Positions 27,699 through 36,852 of a stretch of DNA of 64,000 nucleotides are shown piece by piece. The position numbers and the translations under genes are program-made. The stretch is from contig JAKJJT010000006.1 of NCBI GenBank assembly GCA_021713395.1, forward strand, positions 1-64,000, given 5' to 3'. The notes under the pieces are model-generated. The model saw only the letters and a list, made by a program, of their open reading frames with translations. It was not told the DNA's origin and did no database searches. The first letter of the stretch is position 1. Every line of letters starts with the position of its first letter. This stretch comes from Thiotrichales bacterium 19S9-11 (GTDB taxonomy: Bacteria > Pseudomonadota > Gammaproteobacteria > Francisellales > Francisellaceae).

Positions 27699-29837
27699 AT
27701 GCAATACATTTTATTTGTTCATAATGAAGAAACATCAAAGATTAAGTTAGTATTATTTGATCAGTTAAAAAAACAACTTGAATCATTAAGCTATTCTGTT
27801 ATAGAAGTTGATACACTTAAGCATGCTATTAGTATGGCAATTCATAATGCAAGAGTAAGTGCATTAGTTTTGGATTGGGGAACTTTTGAGCTATCCTCAT
27901 TATCTAAAATAGCGACTTATAATCCAATACTACCAATATTTGCTTTAGGTAATAAACATGTTGATTTAGACTTAGATTTAAGAGACTTTGATTTAAACTT
28001 AGATTTTTTACAGTATGATGCAAGCTTAGAGACTGAAGGCGTAGAGCGAATTCATCAAGCAATTAAAAATTATAGTTTAGACATACTGCCACCATTTACT
28101 CGCCAATTAATGCATTATGTTTCTGAGAGTAATTATTCTTTTTGTACGCCAGGTCATCAGCAAGGCTATGGCTTTCAAAAAAGTCCTGTTGGCGTGGCTT
28201 TTTATGATTATTATGGTGCTAATATCTTTAAGTCAGATATTTCAATTTCCATGTCAGAGTTAGGTAGTTTGCTTGATCATTCTGGCCCCCATAAAGAAGC
28301 AGAAAAATATATTTCAGATGTGTTTAATTCTGATCGATCATTGATTGTTACCAATGGTACATCAACATCAAATAAAATTGTAGGTATGTATGCTGCTAGC
28401 GATGGAGATACAATTTTAGTTGACCGAAACTGCCATAAGTCATTAACACATCTAATGATGATGGTTGATGTAAATCCAATTTATTTAAAACCAACACGTA
28501 ATGCCCATGGCATTTTAGGTGGTATTCGTTTAAAAGAATTTAGTAAAGAGAGCATTCAGGCAAAATTAGATCAACATCCAAGGGCGAATAGTTGGCCTGT
28601 TTATGCTGTTATAACAAACTCTACTTATGATGGCATTTTTTATAATGTAAATAAGATCCATCAAACATTAGATGTTAAAACCTTACATTTTGATAGTGCT
28701 TGGGTACCTTATACTAATTTTCATCCCATTTATCAGGGTAAGTATGGTATGGGTATTGAAGAAATAAAATCAGACCATGCTGTATTTGAAACACAATCAA
28801 CTCATAAATTAATAGCAGCCTTTAGTCAGGCTTCTATGATTCATGCAAAAGGTGACTTTGATAGTGAATGTTTAAATGAAACCTTTATGATGCATACATC
28901 AACATCACCATTTTATCCTATTGTTGCATCCACAGAAGTCTCAGCAGCAATGATGCAAGGCTCACCTGGATATGCATTAATTAATGAGTGTATTGAACTA
29001 GCGATGGATTTTCGTCAAGAGATAGTTAAGTTAAGGGAGGAATCAAGTAGTTGGTTCTATGAAATATGGCAACCAGAAGATATTAATGAAGCACAAGCAT
29101 GGCCATTACAAGTGGGTTTAAATTGGCATGGATTTGATGTAATTGATGATGACTATCTTTATCTAGATCCAGTAAAAGTTACCGTTCTTTTACCAGGAAT
29201 AGATAATAATCAATTATTAGATAAAGGAATCCCAGCTTCTATTGTTGCTCAATTTTTGGAGGATCATGGCATTATTGTTGAAAAGACAGGTCCTTATTCG
29301 ATGTTGTTTCTCTTTAGTATTGGGATTACAAAAGCTAAATCAATGCGCTTGCTTGCAGTTTTGAACAAATTTAAACAACTGTATGATCAAAATAGATCAG
29401 TTAAGGAAGTGTTACCATCGATTTACCAGGCAGATCCTATTTTTTATAAAGACAAGTCAATTCAGGAAATAGCTGATATATTGCACCAGGTAATTGTTAA
29501 GCATAATTTACCTGAGGTGATGTATCATGCATTTGATTATTTGCCAGAATTTGTCATTAATCCTCATAGAGCATTCCAGAAGCATATCAAAAATCAAACC
29601 AAAATGGTTTTATTAGAAGAGCTAGAAGGTGAAACTTCAGCTGTGATGATTTTACCTTATCCTCCTGGTATTCCTTTGATTATGCCGGGTGAGCGCATTA
29701 CTAAAGACTCTAGAGTTATCTTAGACTTTCTTCTAATGCTCATTGATATTGGTAGCCATTTACCAGGGTTTGAAACTGATATTCATGGTGTTGAGTTAAA
29801 AGAAGATGGTAAATACTATGTTAAAGTAATTGGTTAA
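27699..29837 (+). CDS. cadA: inducible-type lysine decarboxylase
   Basis: A 712-residue fold-I PLP decarboxylase with the three-part layout of LdcI/CadA: an N-terminal wing domain (about 1-130), the PLP core, and a C-terminal domain. The PLP lysine is in TQSTHKLIAAFSQASMIH, and SLTHLMMMVDVNPIY and HFDSAWVPYTNFHPIY bind the cofactor. Length (715 in E. coli) and the motif wording match lysine rather than arginine or ornithine decarboxylases. It makes cadaverine and CO2, consuming a proton. It is the second gene of a cadBA operon with GGGG upstream and a nine-base gap. No CadC-type regulator is adjacent. Confidence 0.93.
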   Translation: MQYILFVHNEETSKIKLVLFDQLKKQLESLSYSVIEVDTLKHAISMAIHNARVSALVLDWGTFELSSLSKIATYNPILPIFALGNKHVDLDLDLRDFDLNLDFLQYDASLETEGVERIHQAIKNYSLDILPPFTRQLMHYVSESNYSFCTPGHQQGYGFQKSPVGVAFYDYYGANIFKSDISISMSELGSLLDHSGPHKEAEKYISDVFNSDRSLIVTNGTSTSNKIVGMYAASDGDTILVDRNCHKSLTHLMMMVDVNPIYLKPTRNAHGILGGIRLKEFSKESIQAKLDQHPRANSWPVYAVITNSTYDGIFYNVNKIHQTLDVKTLHFDSAWVPYTNFHPIYQGKYGMGIEEIKSDHAVFETQSTHKLIAAFSQASMIHAKGDFDSECLNETFMMHTSTSPFYPIVASTEVSAAMMQGSPGYALINECIELAMDFRQEIVKLREESSSWFYEIWQPEDINEAQAWPLQVGLNWHGFDVIDDDYLYLDPVKVTVLLPGIDNNQLLDKGIPASIVAQFLEDHGIIVEKTGPYSMLFLFSIGITKAKSMRLLAVLNKFKQLYDQNRSVKEVLPSIYQADPIFYKDKSIQEIADILHQVIVKHNLPEVMYHAFDYLPEFVINPHRAFQKHIKNQTKMVLLEELEGETSAVMILPYPPGIPLIMPGERITKDSRVILDFLLMLIDIGSHLPGFETDIHGVELKEDGKYYVKVIG

Positions 29838-29845
29838 TGATAAAG

Positions 29846-31924
29846 CTATTGAATTGCTGTAATTGCAATTGTATAAATAATATCATCAATGGTTGCACCG
29901 CGAGATAGGTCATTAACGGGTTTATTTAATCCTTGTAAAATAGGACCAATGCTTAATATATTAGCACTTCTTTGAACAGCCTTATAAGTTGTATTTCCAG
30001 TATTTAAGTCAGGGAAAATAATAACATTGGCATAGCCTGCAACGGGACTATCTGGTGCTTTTGTTTTTGCTGTTTTTGGATCAATGGCTGCATCATACTG
30101 AATAGGCCCATCAATAATTAAATCAGGCCTTTTCTCTCTAACAATTTGCGTTGCTTCTTTAACCTTTTCAACTTCACGTCCTTTGCCAGATTTGCCAGTG
30201 CTGTAACTAATCATAGCAATTTTAGGTTCAATACCAAAGGCAATAGCAGACTCACTACTTTGAATAGCGATTTCTGCAAGTTCTTCAGCATCAGGGTTTG
30301 GGTTAATTGCACAGTCGCCGTAGACTAAAACTTTATCTGGAGTACACATAAAAAAGACAGAAGAGACTAATTGATAATTTGGTTTTGTTTTAATTAGTTT
30401 TAGTGCTGGGCGTATGGTATCAGCTGTTGTATGAACTGCACCTGAGACTAAACCATGAGCAAGACCTTGTTGTACCATCATGGTGCCAAGCATGATATTA
30501 TTTTCTAGTGCATCTTTTGCCATAGCCGTTGTTAAACCTTTATGCTTTCTAAGTTCAACTAAAGGCTCAATTAGCTTTTCTTTTATGCTCTCAGGGTCAA
30601 TGATTTGAATATCTTTTGGTAGATTAATACCATGTGCTTGTGCAACAGATTGAATATCAACTTCTTTACCTAAAAGAATACATTGTGCAATTTTTCGGTA
30701 ATGGCAGAAAACAGCAGCTTGAATTGTCCTTGGCTCATTACCTTCAGGTAAAACAATTGTTTTTATCTTTGCTCGAGCTCTTTGGATTAAATAATAGCGA
30801 AAGGCAGCAGGTGACATCTTTTTAACGACATGGTCACTTAATTTTTGCTCAATGGCATCAATCATTAACTCTTCTGAAATGGTGGTTTTAAATAGCTGTA
30901 ACCGTTCATCATCCTTGGTTGGTATTTCACTGTAATCAAGTGATGATAGCTTTAAAATGGTACTAATACTTTTATTATTGGTTGTTAATATAGGTAAGCC
31001 TGTTTTTTTAGCGCTCTCAATACAGAAGTCAAATGCATTGCTATTTAGGTTGTGGTGTGCTGTTAGAATAATGCCACCGAGACGAATACCTTTTTCACTT
31101 GCTAAGGTTGCAGCAATTAATATATCTGAGCGATCAGAGGATGTAATAATTAGTGTTCCTGGGTTTAACTCATCTAAAACACGATTGATTGTTCTTGCGC
31201 ACATCGTAATGCGAGTGATACGTCGTTGCTCAATATCACCTTCATTCAGTACCTTAAGTTTTAAGTGTTTTTTAATATCAGATAAGCGGGGGTGAGTTAA
31301 AGCACCACGCCAAGTGGTGATGCCAAGTAGTTTGATTTGATTAGATTTGAAAATTTTTAATGACTCAATATCTTTTTTTGTGTGTTTAAATTTAAGTCTT
31401 GGAGGTTTTTCATCTAGTAGGCTAAAGCTAATGTCACCATTGGTGTCAACAGGTGCATTAAGTTTAGTAATGATTGTGCCAATAAGGTTATTACTATCTA
31501 TTCGTTTTTTATTAATAATTAACTCTTCTTCTAGTTCAGATAATGGAGAGTTCCCAGTTGTAGTAACGAAGATGACATAAGCATTCAAGGCTTGAATTAA
31601 TGAGTGATTAAATTGATTTTTATAAGGAGCTAACCAGCCAAAGGCTTGATTCATTGATGGCTTAATGATGCAGCCTCTGATTAAAACAATATCTGCTTTT
31701 TTCGAAAGTTTATCGTAGCAGTCCAGTAAATATTCCAATAAAGAAGTGAGGTCATCATTTATAAAATAAGCTTCAATTTCTTTGGGCGTTAGCTTGGCGT
31801 CGAATAATGGATTAAATGATTTAACGCTATAACCTTTCTGCTCTAGGGCATATTCAAGTCCAAGCTTTAAAGAGGATAGACCAGCATTTTGACTTGTCGG
31901 TAGTAGTACAATAGGTAATGCCAT
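29846..31924 (-). CDS. pta: phosphate acetyltransferase
   Basis: A 692-residue long-form Pta with three parts: an N-terminal P-loop-like domain (LLPTSQNAGLSSLKLGLEYA), a DRTGG domain in the middle (GTIITKLNAP to about residue 330), and a C-terminal PTA_PTB catalytic domain (about 370-692; GLVSGAVHTTADTIRPAL and MISYSTGKSGKG are hallmarks). It interconverts acetyl-CoA and acetyl phosphate. It is nine bases downstream of ackA, behind AAGGAAG, forming the usual ackA-pta overflow/substrate-level-phosphorylation operon. It is convergent with cadA. Confidence 0.96.
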   Translation of the reverse strand: MALPIVLLPTSQNAGLSSLKLGLEYALEQKGYSVKSFNPLFDAKLTPKEIEAYFINDDLTSLLEYLLDCYDKLSKKADIVLIRGCIIKPSMNQAFGWLAPYKNQFNHSLIQALNAYVIFVTTTGNSPLSELEEELIINKKRIDSNNLIGTIITKLNAPVDTNGDISFSLLDEKPPRLKFKHTKKDIESLKIFKSNQIKLLGITTWRGALTHPRLSDIKKHLKLKVLNEGDIEQRRITRITMCARTINRVLDELNPGTLIITSSDRSDILIAATLASEKGIRLGGIILTAHHNLNSNAFDFCIESAKKTGLPILTTNNKSISTILKLSSLDYSEIPTKDDERLQLFKTTISEELMIDAIEQKLSDHVVKKMSPAAFRYYLIQRARAKIKTIVLPEGNEPRTIQAAVFCHYRKIAQCILLGKEVDIQSVAQAHGINLPKDIQIIDPESIKEKLIEPLVELRKHKGLTTAMAKDALENNIMLGTMMVQQGLAHGLVSGAVHTTADTIRPALKLIKTKPNYQLVSSVFFMCTPDKVLVYGDCAINPNPDAEELAEIAIQSSESAIAFGIEPKIAMISYSTGKSGKGREVEKVKEATQIVREKRPDLIIDGPIQYDAAIDPKTAKTKAPDSPVAGYANVIIFPDLNTGNTTYKAVQRSANILSIGPILQGLNKPVNDLSRGATIDDIIYTIAITAIQ

Positions 31925-31933
31925 GCTGCTTCC

Positions 31934-33115
31934 TTAATCGTTAACTAATGCAAGTGCTTCGTTGGCAATCATTAGCTCTTCATTGGTAGGGATAACTAAA
32001 ATATTAGGCGTATTAGACTGACTAATTTGATAGTTTGTGTTATGACCATGTGTTTTGTTATGATCATGATTAATTAAATAACCTAGATTTTTAACTTTTT
32101 CAATGACAAGTTTTCTTATTGTAATAGAGTTTTCACCAATGCCACCACTAAAAATTACGGCATCAATTTTGTCAAAATAGGCATAATAAGCAGAGACATA
32201 AAAAGCAATTCGTTGTGAAAAAATATCTAAAGCAAGCTTGGCATTGGAATTATTTTGCTTTGCAAGCTCTTCAATTTGGCGCATATCAGAATGACCTGTT
32301 AAGCCTAAAAGGCCACTAGATTTGTTTAAGAGCTTATCTATTTCATCAGTTGTCATGTCCATTTGATTGGATAAAAATATCAGAACACTAGGGTCAATGC
32401 TGCCAGATCGAGTCCCCATGACAAGACCATCAAGTGGCGTAAATCCCATTGAAGTATCAAAGCTTTTACCATCTTTAATTGCAGTTATGCTGCAGCCATT
32501 GCCCAAATGTAAGCTAATATAATTGCCTTTTGACTTTTTGAGTATTTCATCTGCTTTTTGTGATAGGTACTGATGACTAATACCATGAAAACCATATTTA
32601 CGAATATGCTGATTTTCATACAAATCATAAGGAATTGCATAGAGGTGTTGAGTAATAGGGATACTTTGATGAAATGCTGTGTCAAAAACAGCGACTTGTT
32701 TTATGCCTGGAAATATTTTTTGACAAAATATAATACCAGATAAATTATGTGGGTTATGTAATGGCGCCAATGGATTTAAAGACTGAATTTTTTCAACGAC
32801 AGTTTGATCAATTAGCGTTGCTTTTTTAAACAGGTTTCCGCCGTGGACAACACGGTGTCCAATGGCAATGATTGATTCAGTCAGCTTTTCTTGGTCAAGT
32901 AATGTTTTAATTGCTTTGAAAATATCTTCATAGTGAGCATTAGGATAAGCTGTTTTGCTTTTCTTTAAATTAATACCTTGATAACTCAGTGAACATGCAT
33001 CACTTAGTATAGATTCTGCTTGGCCAGAGATAATTGCCTTTTCTGTTTTTGGTGAAATGAGCGCAAACTTAACAGAAGAGCTGCCACAGTTTAACGTAAG
33101 AACGAATTCAGACAC
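31934..33115 (-). CDS. ackA: acetate kinase
   Basis: A 393-residue ASKHA-fold kinase converting acetyl phosphate and ADP to acetate and ATP. Motifs: LNCGSSSVKFAL at the N-terminus, the acetate-kinase signature KYGFHGISHQYL, LHLGNGCSITAI, the DTSMGFTPLDGLVMGTRSG loop with the catalytic Asp/Arg, and FSGGIGENS. It is the first gene of ackA-pta and is divergent from the hydrogenase operon. A palindrome with TATAAT lies in the 174-bp shared promoter. Confidence 0.97.
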   Translation of the reverse strand: MSEFVLTLNCGSSSVKFALISPKTEKAIISGQAESILSDACSLSYQGINLKKSKTAYPNAHYEDIFKAIKTLLDQEKLTESIIAIGHRVVHGGNLFKKATLIDQTVVEKIQSLNPLAPLHNPHNLSGIIFCQKIFPGIKQVAVFDTAFHQSIPITQHLYAIPYDLYENQHIRKYGFHGISHQYLSQKADEILKKSKGNYISLHLGNGCSITAIKDGKSFDTSMGFTPLDGLVMGTRSGSIDPSVLIFLSNQMDMTTDEIDKLLNKSSGLLGLTGHSDMRQIEELAKQNNSNAKLALDIFSQRIAFYVSAYYAYFDKIDAVIFSGGIGENSITIRKLVIEKVKNLGYLINHDHNKTHGHNTNYQISQSNTPNILVIPTNEELMIANEALALVND

Positions 33116-33147
33116 AATAAATACTTATATTAAACGTTGTTAATTTT

Positions 33148-33166
33148 ATTCATATTATATATGAAT
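33148..33166 (-). promoter_or_regulatory. ackA: candidate ackA -10 element inside an 8-bp inverted repeat
   Basis: ATTCATAT and ATATGAAT form perfect 8-bp arms around TAT. The minus strand reads TATAAT at 33159-33154, a consensus -10 that would start transcription near 33147, 32 bases before the ackA ATG. The -35 region is poor, which suits an activated promoter. The FNR-like box at 33212-33225 would be centred at about -71.5, a distance at which FNR can act as a class I activator. Confidence 0.45.
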
Positions 33167-33211
33167 TTCTCTTAAATTTAAGAATAAAACACCAAATAAA
33201 CTACAAATGGT

Positions 33212-33254
33212 TTGATTTATGTCATGTTGTACACCAGGACCTCTATGCTAAAAT
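33212..33254 (+). promoter_or_regulatory. FNR-like box plus extended -10: promoter of the hyp-hyd operon
   Basis: TTGATTTATGTCAT at 33212-33225 matches the FNR consensus (TTGAT N4 ATCAA) at eight of ten bases. An extended -10, TGCTAAAAT, lies at 33246-33254, which predicts a start near 33260-33261. The box centre (33218.5) is then about 41.5 bp upstream, the class II FNR activation position, and it covers the place where a -35 would be; none is otherwise visible. This supports anaerobic induction of the hydrogenase genes. Confidence 0.65.
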
Positions 33255-33289
33255 ACACTTAGACTTAAGTTTAGCTTCGGTATAACACC

Positions 33290-33622
33290 ATGCATGAGTT
33301 TTCATTGTGTCAAAATATAATCAAGCTTGCTATTTCAGAAAATCATAATGGCAATCAAATAAAGAAGATAGTGTTGAGTATTGGTAGCTTAGCAGCGGTT
33401 GATATTGAATCACTTAAGTTTTGGTTCCCAGTGGCATCTCAAGGTACGAAAGTTGAGCAGTCAGAGCTTGAGATCATTGTATTAGAGGCGGAAGCAAAAT
33501 GTGAGCAGTGTTTAAATATATTCAAACCAACTCAACTATATGAAAACTGTCCATGCTGTCATGCTTATGAAAAAGATATACTACATGGCTTAGAAATAAT
33601 GGTTAAACAAATAGAGATTTAA
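33290..33622 (+). CDS. hypA: hydrogenase nickel incorporation protein HypA
   Basis: A 110-residue nickel metallochaperone. The N-terminal MHEFSLCQNI keeps the Ni-binding His2 and Glu3. A zinc-binding domain at about 73-95 has the CEQC and CPCC pairs. HypA works with HypB to insert nickel into the large subunit. It opens the long hyp-hyd operon; the ribosome binding site is weak. The next gene, hypB, starts 14 bases later. Confidence 0.94.
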   Translation: MHEFSLCQNIIKLAISENHNGNQIKKIVLSIGSLAAVDIESLKFWFPVASQGTKVEQSELEIIVLEAEAKCEQCLNIFKPTQLYENCPCCHAYEKDILHGLEIMVKQIEI

Positions 33623-33636
33623 AAGAGGAATCTTAT

Positions 33637-34347
33637 ATGTGTACAACTTGTGGTTGTCAAGATACAACAACGCATACCCACCAACATGATCACTCTAGTG
33701 ACAGTATTAGGTTAGAAAGAGCAATCTTAGAAACAAATGATCGCTATGCACAGTTAAATAGAGATTTTATCAAAGATAAAAATAGCATATTATTAAATTT
33801 TGTATCTAGCCCAGGCTCTGGTAAAACATCATTATTGGTAAAAACCATTCAAGATAATATCCAAAAACTACCAATATCAGTCATTGAAGGAGATCAATAT
33901 ACAGAGTTAGATGCAGAGCGCATACGTAAAGCAGGTGCTGACGCTTATCAAATTAATACAGGTAAGGCATGTCACTTAGATGCGCATATGATCTCGCATG
34001 CATTTGAGCATTTAAATATCAAATCTGATGGTTATGTTTTTATTGAGAATGTGGGTAACTTAATTTGCCCATCGCTGTTTGATTTGGGAGAAAGTAAACG
34101 TGTTGCATTAATTTCAGTAACAGAAGGTGATGATAAGCCCTTAAAGTATCCTAATATGTTTCACAGTGCAGATATCGTAATTGTTAATAAAGTTGATTTA
34201 CTTAATCATGTTGATTTTGATATGGAAAGATTAAGTCAACACGTTTATCAAATACAACCAAAAGCCAAGATCATACCATTATCAGTTAAATCAGGTGAGG
34301 GTCTGAGTGATTGGTATCATTGGCTTTTCAAGCTAAAGACAATATAA
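33637..34347 (+). CDS. hypB: hydrogenase nickel incorporation GTPase HypB
   Basis: A 236-residue SIMIBI GTPase. The N-terminal CTTCGC is the high-affinity CXXCGC nickel site, followed by a short His-rich stretch (HTHQHDH) that can store nickel. The P-loop SPGSGKTS is at 58-65, and the NKVDLL specificity motif is near 190. GTP hydrolysis drives nickel delivery together with HypA. AGAGG precedes the ATG. hypF begins two bases after its stop. Confidence 0.95.
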   Translation: MCTTCGCQDTTTHTHQHDHSSDSIRLERAILETNDRYAQLNRDFIKDKNSILLNFVSSPGSGKTSLLVKTIQDNIQKLPISVIEGDQYTELDAERIRKAGADAYQINTGKACHLDAHMISHAFEHLNIKSDGYVFIENVGNLICPSLFDLGESKRVALISVTEGDDKPLKYPNMFHSADIVIVNKVDLLNHVDFDMERLSQHVYQIQPKAKIIPLSVKSGEGLSDWYHWLFKLKTI

Positions 34348-34349
34348 AA

Positions 34350-36617
34350 ATGAAAGCAATTAGTTTAACGTTAAATGGTATTGTACAAGGGGTTGGCTTT
34401 CGGCCCTTTATTTATCGTCTTGCCTTAAAAAACTATTGGTGTGGCTCTATTCAGAATACACCAATGGGCGTTAAGCTATTGCTAGATTCAAATACAGTGA
34501 ATGCTTTAAACGTAAAGAATGAAATTTTGGCTAATTTGCCACCGTTAGCACGTATTGATCAATTTGATATAGAAGAAGTACCCATTAATAAACCTTTAAA
34601 AGGCTTTAGTATATTAGACAGTTTACCTGGTAGCACATTAACTGAAGTGCCAGAAGATGTTTGTATTTGTGAAGATTGTTTAGATGAGTTGTTTGATCCA
34701 GATAGTCGCTATTACTTGTATCCATTTATTAGTTGCACAAACTGTGGTCCACGCTATAGTGCCATTAATCAGCTTCCTTATGATCGACATTTAACTGAGT
34801 TTAAAAAATTTGAATTATGTTTAGATTGTTTTAGGGCTTATACAGATCCTAATGATCGGCGTTATCATGCACAGACAACGGTATGTGAGGCTTGTGGACC
34901 AAGCTTATCAAGTAACGTTAATAAACTAATTGATGCAATTAATCTTGGTCAGATTGTCGCCTTAAAAAGTAATAGTGCCTTTCATTTAGTAATTAATGCA
35001 CATAATAAAAAAGCAATTGAAACTTTAAGGTTGCGTAAACACCGACCGAGTAAACCTTTTGCACTCATGGCATTAAATGTTGCGTCAATCAAACAATGGA
35101 TGGATGTTTCTAAAAAAGAGGAGCAGTTACTAGAATCCAATGCGGCACCAATCGTTTTATTAAAACAAAAGGAAAATAGCCAATTATCTAACCAATTAAA
35201 TCCTGGTTTAGACTCACTAGGTGTGATGTTGCCATCAACAGGGACTCAGTATCTTTTGTTTTACTATTTATTAGGTAAGCCTAAAGGGAAGGAATGGCTT
35301 AAAAAAGCAGCTGATATTTTATTAGTTGTCACAAGTGCTAATATCTCGGGTGATGCAGTTATTTCAGATAATGGACAAGCAGAAGATCAGCTAAGTGAAA
35401 TAGCTGACTTAATTGTGGCGCACAATCGCAACATTAGTATGCGCTGTGATGACTCAGTGATTAAAGCGGATTTAGGGTTAACACAAATAATACGAAGAGC
35501 TAAAGGTTACGCACCAAGATCAATAAAATTAAAAACTAAGCTGCCAAATGTTTTAGCTTTAGGTAGCCATTTAAAAAACACAGTCTGCTTTACAAAAGAG
35601 AATAAAGCATATGTGTCGCAGTATATTGGAGATTTAGATAGTCAAGATATTGTTAACTATTACCAAGAAGTATTGATACACTTTAAAAAGCTTTATTCAA
35701 TTGAGTTTGATTGTATTGCAACAGAGTTACACCCTGATTTTTATCCAACAGATTTAATAGCAGAAATGAAGCTGCCAATTATTCCAGTACAGCACCACAA
35801 AGCACATTTAGCGTCTGTGATAGCTGAGCATAGTATAGAAGGGCAAGCGATTGGTATTGTGCTTGATGGCTTTGGTTATGGTGATGATGGTACTGCTTGG
35901 GGTGGTGAGTTATTTTTTTGTGATGTTGAGAAAGTACAATTTGATCGTTGTGGTCACTTGTTACCCATGACTTATTTTTCACAGGATAAGGTTCAAAAAG
36001 AACCATGGCGAATGGCAATTGCACTAGCAGATCAGTTTGATCTAGACGATCATTTTCTATTGGACAAAATTCTTCAAGCAAATCAATTTAAGCAGTTGTT
36101 AAAACATAAAGCTAACCATCAAATAACAACTAGTTGTGGGCGTTTATTTGATGCTGTCAGTAGTTTATTAGATATTTGTCATTACAATGCTTATGAAGCA
36201 GAAGCAGCAATGCGATTAGAAGCATTAGTCGAAAAGGTTAAGATAGATAAAAGTTTATTTGAAATTAATGAAAAAAATCAACTTAATATTAAGCAACTAA
36301 TTAGAGCCTGTATTGCATTGCAAGCATCTAGTTCAACGAAAGCGGCAAGCGAGCTATTTCATGGTGGCTTTGCTTATGCATTGGCCAGTTGGGTAATGCA
36401 AGCAGCTAAGAAATATAAAGTTAACCAAGTCATCTTAAATGGTGGTTGTTTTCAAAATTCAGTTTTGTTAAATGAATTACTTAAGCTTTTCTCAGATAAT
36501 GCAATCAATGTTTATATACCCAAAGACTTACCATTCAATGATGGAGGGCTATCATTAGGGCAAGCTTATTTAGCTGCAAAAATATATCAAATGAATCAAT
36601 TAGATCTAAGGAAATAA
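34350..36617 (+). CDS. hypF: carbamoyltransferase HypF
   Basis: A 755-residue multidomain protein that makes the carbamoyl (later cyano) ligand of the [NiFe] centre from carbamoyl phosphate and ATP. Order: acylphosphatase domain (GIVQGVGFRPFIYR, about 10-25), paired zinc fingers (CEDC, CTNC, CLDC, CEAC between about 100 and 185), a YrdC-like domain (about 190-380), and a Kae1-like C-terminal domain (VQHHKAHLASVIAEH and ILNGGCFQNSVL). A TTG 39 bases upstream gives a longer frame but lies inside hypB; the ATG at 34350 fits the family start MKAISLTLNG. Confidence 0.95.
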   Translation: MKAISLTLNGIVQGVGFRPFIYRLALKNYWCGSIQNTPMGVKLLLDSNTVNALNVKNEILANLPPLARIDQFDIEEVPINKPLKGFSILDSLPGSTLTEVPEDVCICEDCLDELFDPDSRYYLYPFISCTNCGPRYSAINQLPYDRHLTEFKKFELCLDCFRAYTDPNDRRYHAQTTVCEACGPSLSSNVNKLIDAINLGQIVALKSNSAFHLVINAHNKKAIETLRLRKHRPSKPFALMALNVASIKQWMDVSKKEEQLLESNAAPIVLLKQKENSQLSNQLNPGLDSLGVMLPSTGTQYLLFYYLLGKPKGKEWLKKAADILLVVTSANISGDAVISDNGQAEDQLSEIADLIVAHNRNISMRCDDSVIKADLGLTQIIRRAKGYAPRSIKLKTKLPNVLALGSHLKNTVCFTKENKAYVSQYIGDLDSQDIVNYYQEVLIHFKKLYSIEFDCIATELHPDFYPTDLIAEMKLPIIPVQHHKAHLASVIAEHSIEGQAIGIVLDGFGYGDDGTAWGGELFFCDVEKVQFDRCGHLLPMTYFSQDKVQKEPWRMAIALADQFDLDDHFLLDKILQANQFKQLLKHKANHQITTSCGRLFDAVSSLLDICHYNAYEAEAAMRLEALVEKVKIDKSLFEINEKNQLNIKQLIRACIALQASSSTKAASELFHGGFAYALASWVMQAAKKYKVNQVILNGGCFQNSVLLNELLKLFSDNAINVYIPKDLPFNDGGLSLGQAYLAAKIYQMNQLDLRK

Positions 36618-36621
36618 TAAT

Positions 36622-36852
36622 ATGTGCTTGGCAATACCTGCAAAGGTGACACAGCTACTTGATGATAAAAGGGCAATTGTCGATGTTGGTGGCATTTCTA
36701 AAGAAATCTCACTTGCCCTATTAGCAGATGATATCAATGTGAATGATTTTGTGATCATTCATGTGGGGTATGCATTAAATAAGCTAGATAAAACTCAGGC
36801 AGAGAAAACATTAGACGATTTTAAAACGATGCTACAAGAAGAAAAGAAATGA
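36622..36852 (+). CDS. hypC: hydrogenase assembly chaperone HypC
   Basis: A 76-residue HypC/HybG/HupF protein. The N-terminus MCLAIPAKV carries the essential Cys2, exposed after Met removal, which holds the Fe(CN)2CO unit with HypD and escorts the large-subunit precursor. It is an OB-like small barrel with VDVGGISKEIS and FVIIHVGYALNKLD. Its stop overlaps the hypD start (ATGA), as is common for this pair. It is the only HypC in the window, suiting a single hydrogenase. Confidence 0.95.
   Translation: MCLAIPAKVTQLLDDKRAIVDVGGISKEISLALLADDINVNDFVIIHVGYALNKLDKTQAEKTLDDFKTMLQEEKK

Noticed and set aside
29862-29878. AATTGC/GCAATT inverted repeat as a cadA terminator
   Set aside because: It lies in the 3' coding end of pta and has no T-run.
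34311-34349. Upstream TTG start for hypF inside hypB
   Set aside because: The family start MKAISLTLNG at 34350 matches other HypF proteins and the TTG extension shares no similarity.
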